A stretch of 64,000 nt of DNA from Synechocystis sp. PCC 6714 (GCF_000478825.2 NZ_CP007542.1:2170001-2234000), one strand, 5' to 3'; shown: positions 1 through 8,376, counted from the stretch's first letter. The notes: generated from the letters alone by a model not told the origin. A program made the numbers and translations.

Positions 1-570
1 TGCAAGCGCTAAATGATCGCTTTCACAGAGATTATGGGAGAGAAAACCGCTAATACCTGCTGGCAGACTCCCCGCTAACATTGCCCCCTGAACCCCCAAT
101 CGAGAACCGGGCACGCAGGGATTGTAAAGATCCGTTTGCACTGGCGAATATTCCGGATTAATTCGTAAACCCGCCTTTGCTTTTGTCCCTTGGAGTAAAT
201 CTCCATATCTCTGCCACTGGCCCAGGGAATTAAAGGTTATGTGGCTAGCCAAGGGAATGATGGCTGGCAAATCATCAGGGCGATAGGTGGGGGCATAAAC
301 GTGCACTTCCTTGCCAAATTCCTCCGCCGCCAGCCGTGCTTCCCATAGGGAACTAGCGGAGGCTCCAGCCAGACCGGATCGCAACCAAGGAAAACAGTGA
401 AAGAGGGCAAAACCTTTGAGGGCCAACATCACTTCGATGGGAGCGGACCTTTGCAGACGCTCAAAAACCTCTAAGTTACGTTGCAACAATTCCTCTTCCA
501 GCACAAAACAGGGGGAAGGTAGGCTAGATAAAACCGGCTTTTGGACGATACTCACCTTGAAACTGCTCAC
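1..570 (-). CDS. nspC: Carboxynorspermidine decarboxylase, N-terminal part (cut by window edge)
   Basis: The minus strand is open from a GTG at 570 to the left edge, about 190 codons. The translation has the look of a fold-type III PLP decarboxylase: an ALKGF segment near residue 50, where the PLP lysine of this family sits, then a conserved SHNLCE motif near residue 180. NspC decarboxylates carboxynorspermidine or carboxyspermidine in the alternative polyamine pathway, in the cytoplasm. An in-frame TAG just upstream (595-597) limits the start to GTG 570 or GTG 555; neither has a convincing Shine-Dalgarno sequence. The gene lies downstream of hliC on the same strand, with a hairpin terminator between them, so it probably has its own promoter or depends on read-through. 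The C-terminal catalytic half is outside the window. The family call is fairly firm; the start is not. Confidence 0.8.
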   Translation of the reverse strand, partial: MSSFKVSIVQKPVLSSLPSPCFVLEEELLQRNLEVFERLQRSAPIEVMLALKGFALFHCFPWLRSGLAGASASSLWEARLAAEEFGKEVHVYAPTYRPDDLPAIIPLASHITFNSLGQWQRYGDLLQGTKAKAGLRINPEYSPVQTDLYNPCVPGSRLGVQGAMLAGSLPAGISGFLSHNLCESDHLALA

Positions 571-586
571 TCCAGCTAGAACAAAG

Positions 587-612
587 AAAAAAGACTACTG
601 TTAAAACAGTAG
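587..612 (-). terminator. Intrinsic terminator after hliC
   Basis: Read on the minus strand, CTACTGTT/AACAGTAG (595-612) forms a near-perfect 7-8 bp hairpin with a tiny loop. It is followed at once by TCTTTTTTC (the A-run at 587-592 on the plus strand). It lies about 100 nt after the hliC stop codon and about 25 nt before the nspC start. It probably ends the hliC transcript and separates it from nspC. Confidence 0.7.
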
Positions 613-709
613 CCCAATCAAGTCTTGAGATTAACGGAGGTTGCCGGAGCTATGGGTTCACAATGCTCTGGGCGAAAAAACCTGAAAAAAGTTAAATATA
701 GTTAAATAT

Positions 710-853
710 TTAGAGAATGCCGAAGAAGTGGAGCACACCTTGACCAGAAACAAGCTCAAGGATCAAAGCGGAAGAAAAGCCGATCATAGCCAAGCGGCCA
801 TTCCAGTTTTCGGCGAAAGCGGTGAATCCAAATTTAGAGTTTTCGTTGTTCAT
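710..853 (-). CDS. hliC: High-light-inducible protein HliC (ScpB), 47 aa
   Basis: This short gene encodes 47 aa starting [10 protein letters not shown] and containing the chlorophyll-binding CAB helix signature [12 protein letters not shown] followed by one hydrophobic helix ending at HFFGIL. The length and sequence match what I remember of HliC/ScpB (ssl1633) of Synechocystis PCC 6803. Hlips are single-helix thylakoid proteins that bind chlorophyll and carotenoid, dissipate energy and protect newly made chlorophyll-proteins. HliC pairs with HliD and acts in chlorophyll synthesis and photosystem II assembly under light stress. The start at 853 is the only ATG that gives the family N-terminus. 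An HLR1 box lies 36 nt upstream and a hairpin terminator lies downstream, so the gene is probably mainly monocistronic and light-controlled. Confidence 0.95.
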   Translation of the reverse strand: MNNENSKFGFTAFAENWNGRLAMIGFSSALILELVSGQGVLHFFGIL

Positions 854-888
854 GGTTAAGAATGTTGTTACGAGCTGGGAGGGTTGTC

Positions 889-906
889 TATGTAAATAAA
901 TGTAAC
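889..906 (-). promoter_or_regulatory. HLR1 box (RpaB binding site) upstream of hliC
   Basis: The minus strand reads GTTACATTTATTTACATA. This fits every position of the HLR1 consensus, (G/T)TTACA(T/A)(T/A)NN(T/G)TTACA(A/T)(A/T). It sits 36 nt before the hliC start codon. HLR1 is the known target of the response regulator RpaB, which represses hli genes in low light and releases them in high light. The closeness to the start codon suggests that it overlaps the core promoter, which is the repressor arrangement; this position effect is inferred. Confidence 0.75.
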
Positions 907-1000
907 AGAGTATTGCGTGAATAGCAAGTCTGTGGTGAAAAAGCCGACGGAAGGATGATGTTAGGCTCGAACAGGAGTTACATATCCCTGGGGGAATGAA

Positions 1001-1315
1001 GTGATGTTGTCTACAATCCTGGCGATCGCCCTATTGCTGGGGCTGTTCTGGTGGGCTAGACATAGGGCAGGTCGAAAAATTTCCTGGAGCAGAGGACGAC
1101 GGCGATCATCGGGGTTTCAACAGGCCATTGACAATTCCCGTTCAACATCCACTAGGGTTCCCGGTAGATTGCGGCGAGATCTAATCCGCATTGCCGGTAA
1201 TGCCCAAATAGCGGAGAGGTTAGTGCGAAATCTGCGGGCCAAGCATCCCGATCGCCCGGAGAACTGGTATTGGGAAAAGGCAATTTTTGATCTGGAACGC
1301 GATCGCCATTATTAG
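1001..1315 (+). CDS. Conserved hypothetical membrane-anchored protein, 104 aa
   Basis: I do not recognise a named family. The protein has one N-terminal transmembrane helix (about residues 3-19, ending in WWARH), a strongly basic middle rich in Arg and Ser, and a C-terminal segment (about residues 66-104) that looks folded and ends in a [16 protein letters not shown] stretch. That last part suggests a conserved cyanobacterial domain. The start is GTG 1001 or ATG 1004, both behind a GGGGGAA Shine-Dalgarno sequence at about 990. It is transcribed away from hliC. An in-frame HIP1 site at 1021-1030 lies in the membrane segment. The function is unknown; the orientation (short N-terminus outside, basic region in the cytoplasm) is inferred from charge. 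Confidence 0.7.
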   Translation: MMLSTILAIALLLGLFWWARHRAGRKISWSRGRRRSSGFQQAIDNSRSTSTRVPGRLRRDLIRIAGNAQIAERLVRNLRAKHPDRPENWYWEKAIFDLERDRHY

Positions 1316-1401
1316 TTCGATTGGGAGAGTTTTCCTCCCCCTCCCAGCGGCCCCCCTATTAGTTTGCCTGGGGTTTAGGGCCATGGGAACAACCAACTTG
1401 C

Positions 1402-1695
1402 CTATTTTTTGACCGATTCTAGGACTTTGAGAACCTGAATTTTTTGTTGGGGGGACAAATTGAGAGTTGGCAAAATAGCTTTAACTTCTTGGCCCTGGGC
1501 CAAACCAGCTTCGAGTTTACCTTTCTGTTGCTCATCAAGAATCGCACCCAATTTTTCGAGCACTTCTAGTTTTTCAGGGCTAATTTGCGGAGCCGCAGTG
1601 CCGGTCATGGTTTGGGCAAATGCTCCATAAAAGGGAGTAAAGGTGGTTAATGCTAAGGATAACCCTAGAATTAGGGATTTTAAAATTAATTTCAT
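1402..1695 (-). CDS. Exported hypothetical protein, 97 aa
   Basis: This small secreted protein is of unknown function. From ATG 1695 it starts with Lys and a hydrophobic stretch (about residues 2-21) and a likely signal-peptidase I site after GAFAQ. The mature part of about 70 residues is mostly helical and charged, with an LSPQQKIQVLKVLES motif near the C-terminus. It loosely recalls Spy/CpxP-like LTxxQ periplasmic helices, but the match is too weak to assign. The frame stays open upstream to a TTG at 1740, but that would put 15 polar residues before the signal peptide, so ATG 1695 is preferred. The nearest upstream feature on this strand is a possible 31-aa peptide gene at 1787-1882. Confidence 0.65.
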   Translation of the reverse strand: MKLILKSLILGLSLALTTFTPFYGAFAQTMTGTAAPQISPEKLEVLEKLGAILDEQQKGKLEAGLAQGQEVKAILPTLNLSPQQKIQVLKVLESVKK

Positions 1696-1786
1696 CGGCA
1701 ATACCATTAATTTTTCAAATTTTGAGGAATTTACTGTCAATTATAGCCCCAGCCAATAGAACTGATTGCTAGTCTTTAAGGTAGCC

Positions 1787-1882
1787 TCAGTAAATCCCAA
1801 ACAAAGCAAGGAAAATAAGCCATGTAATGATACCCATGGCCGTAACCCAACTTCCATTAGTCAGCCATGATTGAACTGTCAT
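1787..1882 (-). CDS. Possible 31-aa single-helix membrane protein
   Basis: A short reading frame encodes 31 residues: a polar start (MTVQSWLTNGS), then a hydrophobic, Trp-containing helix of about 20 residues that runs to the last residues (FGIY). An AAGGGG Shine-Dalgarno sequence lies about 9 nt before the ATG. Size and layout resemble the tiny thylakoid subunits of cyanobacteria (PetN, PsaM, PsbT, NdhP classes), but I cannot match it to any of them. It lies in the gap between the exported protein gene (1402-1695) and the LptF/G gene. Coding status rests on the ribosome site and the membrane profile only. Confidence 0.45.
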   Translation of the reverse strand: MTVQSWLTNGSWVTAMGIITWLIFLALFGIY

Positions 1883-2047
1883 CCCCCGGGACCCCTTTGG
1901 CCAAGTTCTTGATTAAGCTCTGGAAAGGGGCCCGCCCGCTCCGTTGCCCTTACCCTATGCTTGGTATGGTGGAAACCGCGAATTTTTACTATTTTCCCAA
2001 CCTAGGCTGAATTAGATATTATTTGCCCTAACTTTTTATTTTTGACT

Positions 2048-3226
2048 ATGGCCGTTGGCACCTTCAAACAAAGTAGATTTCAAATTCCTTTGCCCCGCCT
2101 TTCCGTCATGGATCGGTACCTGTTTGTGGAACTGTTCCTGCCCTTCATTTTTGGCATGGGCATGTTCACGTCCCTGGCCCTATCCATTGGCACCCTATTT
2201 GACCTGGTGCGACGGGTGACGGAATCGGGACTTCCCATGGACATTGCGGTGAAGATTCTCTTCTTAAAGATGCCGGAGTTTGTCGTGCTGGCATTTCCCA
2301 TGTCCATGCTGTTGGCAAGTTTGATGGCCTATAGCCGTTTGTCCAGTGACAGTGAATTGATTGCCCTGCGTAGCATTGGGGTGAGCATTTATCGTCTGGT
2401 GGTGCCGGCCTTACTGTTTGGCATGATAGTTACGGGCATTGCCTTTATTTTTAACGACCGCATTACTCCGGCGGCGAGCTACGAAGCTTTGGCCACGTTG
2501 GATCGGGCTGTGAACGAAGACCGCCCCCCCCGCCAGGAACAAAATATTATTTATCCGGAATATGGCCCAGTGCGCCAGCCAGATGGCAATGAAAAGACTA
2601 TTTTGAAGCGATTGTTCTATGCTGAAGAGTTCAACGGCAGTGATATGACGGGGCTAACCATCCTCGACCGTACCCAGAGCGGAGTTAATCAAGTGCTGAC
2701 AGCGGAGCGGGCCAGTTGGAATATTTCTGAAAATACTTGGGATTTTTACGATGGCACAGTGTACCTCATTGCCCCCGATGGCTCTTACCGCAATATTGTC
2801 CGTTTCCGTCACCAACAATTGGCTTTGCCCCGGGCTCCCCTAGATTTAGCTAGTCAGGAACGCAAGGACGGAGAAATGACCATTGCCCAGTCCCGCCGCT
2901 ACCTGGAAGTACTACGCCTAAGTGGGGATGACAAAAAAGTCCGTAAGCTGGAAGTCCGCATCCAAAAGAAATATGCTCTGCCCTTTGTCTGCTTTGTGTT
3001 TGGCCTCATCGGGGCGGCGATCGGGGTCCGGCCGCAAAACACCAACAAGGCCACCAGCTTTGGCATCTGTGTGGGTCTAATTTTCTTCTATTACCTACTT
3101 TCTTTCCTGAGTGAGTCCATGGGGATTTGGGGAGCACTGGACCCCATCACTGCCGCTTGGTTCCCCAACATCCTCGGACTGATTGCGGGCACCATTCTGC
3201 TGGTGCAATCTTCCCGCCTGCGTTGA
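2048..3226 (+). CDS. LptF/LptG (YjgP/YjgQ) family permease
   Basis: This is an inner-membrane permease of the LptF/LptG family, which with the ATPase LptB pulls lipopolysaccharide out of the membrane and feeds the LptC-A-D bridge. The profile fits: three N-terminal helices (about residues 28-130, beginning MDRYLFVELFLPFIFGMGMF), a long periplasmic domain (about 135-285) and three C-terminal helices (about 300-385). The segment ELIALRSIGVSIYRLVVP is the cytoplasmic loop typical of the family and contacts LptB. At about 392 aa it has the usual size. ATG 2048 is chosen over TTG 2042. Cyanobacteria often have a single LptF/G-type gene, so I do not choose between F and G. No other lpt gene is adjacent. 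Confidence 0.88.
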   Translation: MAVGTFKQSRFQIPLPRLSVMDRYLFVELFLPFIFGMGMFTSLALSIGTLFDLVRRVTESGLPMDIAVKILFLKMPEFVVLAFPMSMLLASLMAYSRLSSDSELIALRSIGVSIYRLVVPALLFGMIVTGIAFIFNDRITPAASYEALATLDRAVNEDRPPRQEQNIIYPEYGPVRQPDGNEKTILKRLFYAEEFNGSDMTGLTILDRTQSGVNQVLTAERASWNISENTWDFYDGTVYLIAPDGSYRNIVRFRHQQLALPRAPLDLASQERKDGEMTIAQSRRYLEVLRLSGDDKKVRKLEVRIQKKYALPFVCFVFGLIGAAIGVRPQNTNKATSFGICVGLIFFYYLLSFLSESMGIWGALDPITAAWFPNILGLIAGTILLVQSSRLR

Positions 3227-3253
3227 AGTTGTTCCGATGTCCAGTTTCCAGCC

Positions 3254-3403
3254 CTAGTCTTCTTTTTGTCCACAGGTCTGGAGCTGGCGCAGAAGCACAT
3301 TCAGTTCCGCTTCAAGGTAGAGATATTGTACCTGTTGGGGCGTTTGGTAAACTTGTTTTTGGTGATCGCCTACTGGCTTGGCAAGAACGGCAGATTTACT
3401 CAT
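3254..3403 (-). CDS. Small conserved hypothetical protein, about 49 aa
   Basis: The reading frame from ATG 3403 encodes 49 aa with no membrane segment. The second half, QQVQYLYLEAELNVLLRQLQ, is a strongly amphipathic helix resembling short cyanobacterial proteins I remember only as conserved hypotheticals. The frame opens further upstream (to 3508), but those residues are Ser/Lys-rich with no sign of conservation. There is no clear Shine-Dalgarno sequence. The gene converges on the LptF/G gene, with only 27 nt between the two stop codons. It may be real because the helix is orderly, but the evidence is modest. Confidence 0.5.
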   Translation of the reverse strand: MSKSAVLAKPVGDHQKQVYQTPQQVQYLYLEAELNVLLRQLQTCGQKED

Positions 3404-3739
3404 GAAGGTATTTTTATAAAGGGTTTTATCAAGCGAGGGCATTATACTGCTTTTTCGATGAAAAAACACAAACTTTTGTGACGATTTTTGTGACTGACCA
3501 TCCTGCATTGCCCTAAAGTATCGGTTTAACTAGATGCAACCAGGGCATCCTAGGGGAAAACGAACAAGAATCCGGCAAAACGGTAACTTTCCCCACTGTT
3601 AGGTTAAGCAAAAATACTCAATAATTTCCTCCAGGACCGTTGTTGTCTGGGGTTGACCAGTGGAACAATGGGCTCTTTGGTGTTATCTGTATAGGTTAAG
3701 TTTCAGCTTGTTAACAAATCAGTGTGGTGTTGAGGTTGT
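3404..3739. other. Intergenic gap before the LCP gene
   Basis: About 335 bp between two divergent genes. It must hold promoters for both the small minus-strand gene and the LCP gene. I see no convincing -35/-10 pair, RNA gene or repeat. Confidence 0.4.
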
Positions 3740-5206
3740 ATGACGAATGGTACCGAGTCTGCTTCGTTGCAGTCCTCCAGCACAGTCAAGGTTCGTTCCC
3801 ATTATCGACCCAACAGCGGCACTGGTTCCCCCGGGGGACGTCCCCGCCCCAAAAGGGGTTTTCCTCCCCTGGGCAAGGGCTTAGTTTGGGGTGGTTTGGT
3901 AACTTTGACCGCCACCGTAGCGGCGATCGCCGGTGTGGGTATCGGCTTTTTTTCCCCCTGGACTAGGGGCCTAGTTCAGCAAATTGTGCCGGGGCAATCC
4001 GGTGCATTGGAACAGAGTCAGGGAGACCTATTTCCCTATCACATCAGTCGTCCAATCAATATTTTGGTCATGGGCATTGACCGGGTGGAGCCGACGGAAG
4101 CGGAACCAAATGTGGATGAGTTTGGTGGCCGCAGTGACACCATGCTGTTGGTGCGGTTTGATCCCCGGGAGAATAGTCTGAAATTGCTCTCCATTCCCAG
4201 GGACACTAGGGTTTTTATTCCCGATGTAGGCTATACCAAAATCAATGACGCCAATGCCTATGGCGGCCCCCAATTGGCGGCGAGAGTGATTAATCGCAAC
4301 TTGGGGGAAGTCCCCATCGACCGCTATGTCAGGGTTACCACCGACGCATTACAAGAATTGGTGGATTTGGTGGGAGGGGTAGAAGTATTTGTGCCCCGCC
4401 CCATGTTTTATGAGGATAAAACCCAGCAGTTGTTGATTGATTTGCCCGCTGGCTTACAAACCCTCAATGGGCAACAGGCAGAGCAATTTGTCCGTTTTCG
4501 CTACGACGCCAACGGGGATATTGGTCGGGTACAACGGCAGGAAACCCTACTGAAAGCGTTGCAAAATCGCCTTAGCCATCCCAGTATGATCGCCCGCATT
4601 CCCAAAGCCATTGGCATTATGCACAAAACCGTTGATACTAATCTGACCATGGAAGAAATCCTCGCCTTGGTTAATTTTGGCCGTCAGCTCGATCGCCAGG
4701 AAGTACAGATGGTGATGTTACCGGGGCGTTTCAGTCAAGAGTCGGAATTTGATGGGCGCAGTTATTGGGTCATGTCCGATGCGGGCAAAAGGCAGGTGCT
4801 GAGGAATTATTTTGATGTGATTGAAGAAGTTCCCACCTGGGCGGAGACCCCCGGGCGATCGCCGGAAAGATTACGCATTGCCCTGCAAAACGCCACTGAC
4901 GATCCCCAGGCATTGGAGCGGGTCAAAGAATATTTACTTGCCAAGGATTTTCGTAATTTTTATGAGACCTCGGAATCACCTCAGTTATTGGCGGAGACAA
5001 AAATTTTGGTCCAGCGGGGGGATTTGGACGGGGCCCATTATCTCCAACAAACCCTAGGAGGTGGTGTGGTGGAGGCTTCCTCCGTCGGCGATTTGGGTTC
5101 AGATTTAACTATCCAAGTAGGTCTGGATATTAATCAGTGGTTGCAAAACCCCGCCACAACGGACAATCTTTCCCCCCAGCCGCAATCTGGAGAACCTGGT
5201 TTCTAG
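3740..5206 (+). CDS. LytR-CpsA-Psr (LCP) family cell-envelope transferase
   Basis: LCP proteins transfer undecaprenyl-linked polymers (teichoic acids, capsule or other glycans) onto peptidoglycan or proteins on the outer face of the cytoplasmic membrane. This 488-aa protein has a basic, Pro/Gly-rich cytoplasmic tail (1-45), one transmembrane helix (about 48-72), then the LCP domain (about 105-290). The core motifs are visible: NILVMGIDR, GGRSDTMLLVRFDP, LSIPRDTRV, then KINDANAYGG and RFRYDANGDIGRVQRQ, which carry the Asp/Arg residues that bind the pyrophosphate. The C-terminal third (about 370-470) is LytR_C-like. A cyanobacterial role in extracellular polysaccharide or wall glycan attachment is inferred. 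It converges on the GH116 gene. Confidence 0.88.
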   Translation: MTNGTESASLQSSSTVKVRSHYRPNSGTGSPGGRPRPKRGFPPLGKGLVWGGLVTLTATVAAIAGVGIGFFSPWTRGLVQQIVPGQSGALEQSQGDLFPYHISRPINILVMGIDRVEPTEAEPNVDEFGGRSDTMLLVRFDPRENSLKLLSIPRDTRVFIPDVGYTKINDANAYGGPQLAARVINRNLGEVPIDRYVRVTTDALQELVDLVGGVEVFVPRPMFYEDKTQQLLIDLPAGLQTLNGQQAEQFVRFRYDANGDIGRVQRQETLLKALQNRLSHPSMIARIPKAIGIMHKTVDTNLTMEEILALVNFGRQLDRQEVQMVMLPGRFSQESEFDGRSYWVMSDAGKRQVLRNYFDVIEEVPTWAETPGRSPERLRIALQNATDDPQALERVKEYLLAKDFRNFYETSESPQLLAETKILVQRGDLDGAHYLQQTLGGGVVEASSVGDLGSDLTIQVGLDINQWLQNPATTDNLSPQPQSGEPGF

Positions 5207-5310
5207 ACGTAAAGATTCCCTGGGGATATGTCTATTTTTTCGTGTTCAAGATTGATTGTTTAATGACGCTCCCTACGGATCAATCCAGCGGTATTCCCGT
5301 GCCATGGGTT

Positions 5311-7764
5311 TTAATAAAAATCGCCAGTGGGCACCTCGTCATCCTCTGGGGCGATGGGTAAATTAGCAAAGCCTTCCAGTAAACCATACACAGCCCAAAT
5401 GGCCATGGCCCGCAGGTAATGGCTAGCTCGGAAAGTCCCCACAGCAGTGATCGCCTCCGGGGTACGGAATTGTAAGCCGTTGCCATAAACCTGGTTAACA
5501 ACTTTTTCTGTCATGGTCAGCGCCTCCTCTTTTTTGCCCATTTGAATTAAAAAGGCCGCCAAACCAAAATTAATACCTGTCCACACCTCCAAAGGATGGG
5601 TATCGTTGGGATTTTGGGGGGAACCATCGGGCAAAAGACCGTTGGCCGCCCCTAGCTGACCGTTGGCAAATTTAAGGAAACAGGTATCATAAACCTTTGC
5701 TAAAGCCTTTTCCGCGTACTGATTTTCCACCACGTCCGGCAGATCTAATAACCGGGCATAAAATTGCCCACAGAGTTGATCGGCCATCACCACTTGGGAA
5801 CCGCTTTGGCTATCCAGGTTGTAATATTCCCCATTCCATAGGGTGTCGTGGTATAAACTCCGGGCTTGGGCTAACCATTGCTGATATTTGGCGATCGCCA
5901 TTGCCATATCCCCGGGATCTAAATGGGTTTGTTGGGGAGGGTTGTCCAAGAGGTATTTACCCATAACCAAAGCGGCTTCTAGGGCCGCAATCCAAAGACC
6001 ACCACAATAGGCACTAATACCCTGTAACCGCCAATCGTCAAAGGTTTGATCCGGTGCGCCGGAATTTTCGGGAATACCATCGTTATCAAGATCAAATCCT
6101 TTCAGATAATCCAACGCTGCCACAATGCTGGGCCAACATTCTCCTAAAAATTCCCCATCGGCATCGGGTAATAGGAGAAAATCTCGATACACCAACAGAA
6201 CAAAATCACTGCCTAAATCCTTCCACAAATTACAATCCTGGTAAGCGGTGTAATTGCTCCTTTCCCAGGGATGCTCATTGGGCGCTCCCAAATCGTGGGG
6301 CGTGGCATTTTTGACCTTGCGGGGGGCGAGGGAAAGATTATAACCAATGACCCGTTCCTTTGGATCTTCGGTGGGAATGGCCCGAGCAAAGGCCAACATC
6401 ACCGCCTTCTCCAGTTTTGGCCAGTGCATCAGCAACCCAAAGGAGCCGTAAAGCCGCACGTCTAAGCTTTCATACCAGCGGTAATCCATACATTCACAGA
6501 CCCCGAACTGCCCCACCGGATCATTTTCCGTGGCCGCAGTCCATAAAGTTCCCCCCTGGGTCAATAGATATAACTCGTTGAATAGGGACATTTTTAGCCA
6601 ATCCGGTAAACGAGGATTTTCCAGAATGAGGGCTTGCCAAGCTTCAATTTTTTTCCGCCAAGTATCGCTATGTTTCAAAGCCGTGCGGATCATGGACCAG
6701 ACATTTTTGCCGTTGCGGCCGTAGAAATCCGTATAACGCCGGTAATAGGTCACCCCCTGGGCAAATTCCGTAATGGGCAAATCCCAGGCCAACAGGAAAG
6801 GAATTTTCTTTGTTTTTCCCGGTCGCACAGTGAAGCGCAAACAGAATGCCCCAGCAATTTGTTCCCCCGGTTCCGCTGCGGTTTCGTCTTGAATATCCGG
6901 TAGGGAACCATTCCCGGCAAACCAGTCCCACACTGCCGAGCCATCGCCACTGGGATTCCAACGGTTATGGTAAAACACTTCTACACTGGGATTGCTGACG
7001 CTGGCGATGCACATTTGCCCTTCCCCTTCCCGGAGAGCATCGTGGGGTTGCACTCGATTAAAAAGACAACCGATCCGGAAACCATCCTGGATCCATTGGT
7101 TAAAATTCCCCGTACTATCCCCCCAGCGGGGTTGATACTCATACTCCGGGCTACCGTCATCCCGCAATTTGACAGTGGGGGATTTGATGGCATTGGTAAA
7201 CCAACCAACACTGTTTTGCCAGGTGAGCATAATGCTCAGGGTAATGGGCTTATCGGTGGGATTGTGGACAGTCCAATCAAAAACCGCTAGGGGATAACTA
7301 CTTTCTTGATAGTTTCCGCCCCACACCGGGGAAAATTGCTCACAAATCAGTTCACTTTTAAAAACGCCCTGATATTCATACCAACTACGGGGATAGAGGG
7401 CGCTGTATTGTCCTTTTTCTTTGGGATACCATTGCCAACGGCTGAGACTACCATCTTCCGGAGCTTCGGTGGCCATGGCGTAGGCTTGGGCTTGTTCCCC
7501 TTCTACCTGCTCGTAAACGCTGAACTGACAAGCCGGCAAGTTTTTAAAAATATGGTTGCCCCCATCCAAATGCCAGAGGTTAAATTTCCCCGTTGGCGAT
7601 CGCCCGATGCAACCGGCCCCAAACCCCCCTAGGGGCATGCCGTGGTCGGGGCCATCGTCAAGGTTACTGGCATAGCGTACGGTGTAGGGCTTTTCCCAAT
7701 CTTTACCAATGGGTCGTTGCCAAGCACAGGATGGAATTTCTGGTTTTTGGACTAGCAGGGACAT
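5311..7764 (-). CDS. GH116 family glycosidase (GBA2-type beta-glucosidase)
   Basis: This 817-aa protein has the two-part layout of glycoside hydrolase family 116, the family of non-lysosomal glucosylceramidase GBA2 and bacterial beta-glucosidases/xylosidases. The N-terminal beta-sandwich domain begins with PLGGFGAGCIGRSPTGKF (about 43-60). The C-terminal (alpha/alpha)6 barrel covers about residues 380-800. The expected catalytic residues are present: the nucleophile Glu432 in YESLDVRLYGS and the acid/base Asp576 in DQTFDDW. No signal peptide is visible, so it is probably cytoplasmic. The natural substrate in cyanobacteria is not known to me; glucosylated lipids or small glucosides such as glucosylglycerol are possibilities only. 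It is transcribed towards the LCP gene. Confidence 0.9.
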   Translation of the reverse strand: MSLLVQKPEIPSCAWQRPIGKDWEKPYTVRYASNLDDGPDHGMPLGGFGAGCIGRSPTGKFNLWHLDGGNHIFKNLPACQFSVYEQVEGEQAQAYAMATEAPEDGSLSRWQWYPKEKGQYSALYPRSWYEYQGVFKSELICEQFSPVWGGNYQESSYPLAVFDWTVHNPTDKPITLSIMLTWQNSVGWFTNAIKSPTVKLRDDGSPEYEYQPRWGDSTGNFNQWIQDGFRIGCLFNRVQPHDALREGEGQMCIASVSNPSVEVFYHNRWNPSGDGSAVWDWFAGNGSLPDIQDETAAEPGEQIAGAFCLRFTVRPGKTKKIPFLLAWDLPITEFAQGVTYYRRYTDFYGRNGKNVWSMIRTALKHSDTWRKKIEAWQALILENPRLPDWLKMSLFNELYLLTQGGTLWTAATENDPVGQFGVCECMDYRWYESLDVRLYGSFGLLMHWPKLEKAVMLAFARAIPTEDPKERVIGYNLSLAPRKVKNATPHDLGAPNEHPWERSNYTAYQDCNLWKDLGSDFVLLVYRDFLLLPDADGEFLGECWPSIVAALDYLKGFDLDNDGIPENSGAPDQTFDDWRLQGISAYCGGLWIAALEAALVMGKYLLDNPPQQTHLDPGDMAMAIAKYQQWLAQARSLYHDTLWNGEYYNLDSQSGSQVVMADQLCGQFYARLLDLPDVVENQYAEKALAKVYDTCFLKFANGQLGAANGLLPDGSPQNPNDTHPLEVWTGINFGLAAFLIQMGKKEEALTMTEKVVNQVYGNGLQFRTPEAITAVGTFRASHYLRAMAIWAVYGLLEGFANLPIAPEDDEVPTGDFY

Positions 7765-8376
7765 TTGGGGGCAGGGGCGATAAATTTGGCTGATCAGCTG
7801 TCCGCATCATGGTAATGGAATAGGGCGAATGGGGGAAGGTACGACGTTTTTCTATCGACATTCTTCCCCATCAATGGCGGCCATGGGTGAGTCGGAGTAA
7901 AGGAACTTTTCAAATGTATCATAGGGGGAATATAAGGTGATATGAGGGGAAAGATCTGCCATTACCGGCATCGGTGGTTAGGGCTAAAAAATAGGGAGTA
8001 AGCATTTAATTCCATAACAAATTCATCAAAAAATCAGTCAACTAAGGAGATTTAAACACCGTGCAAATTTATTTGATATATATAGTTGATTTAATTGAAA
8101 GTAAGACATTACCAGAGCTAAAAGCGTCTTTGGCAAAGACTTTAGTCGTCTCAATTTTACTTTGATTGATTATATCTTTATTTTTTTAGCCAGACTGATG
8201 AAAGAAAGATTTTTTGCCTTAAATAAACTAAAAGTTAATACAAAAATTTATACTTGCCCACTGGCCAAGGGCATAGGGGCGATCACCCAGAAAATAAATT
8301 AAGTAAGATAATGATTGCATAACGGTAGACTATGGGCGTCTGCAGGTATTTGTTTAAACGTTTCCTCTGAACCAAA
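7765..8376. other. AT-rich intergenic region between GH116 and PAS/GGDEF genes
   Basis: About 610 bp separate two divergent genes. The right half is clearly AT-rich. It holds a possible 34-codon frame (8061-8165, listed separately) and a small GTCTTT/AAAGAC hairpin inside that frame. Both neighbouring promoters should lie here, but I see no strong -35/-10 pair. Confidence 0.4.
8061..8165 (+). CDS. Possible 34-aa peptide with a strong ribosome site
   Basis: A GTG frame of 34 codons follows an AAGGAG Shine-Dalgarno sequence at 8044-8049. The peptide begins with a hydrophobic stretch (IYLIYIVDLI), has a charged middle (ESKTLPELKASLAK) and ends hydrophobic (TLVVSILL). It resembles no family I know. 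A short hairpin (GTCTTT GGC AAAGAC) lies within it. The strong ribosome site is the main support, and chance is quite possible in such AT-rich DNA. Confidence 0.28.
   Translation: MQIYLIYIVDLIESKTLPELKASLAKTLVVSILL

Noticed and set aside
1320-1345. TGGGAG/CTCCCA hairpin after the 104-aa gene
   Set aside because: No T-run downstream; could be structural but does not meet terminator criteria.
8198-8302. 34-codon ATG frame in the AT-rich gap
   Set aside because: No ribosome site, and Lys/Asn/Ile composition expected by chance in AT-rich DNA.
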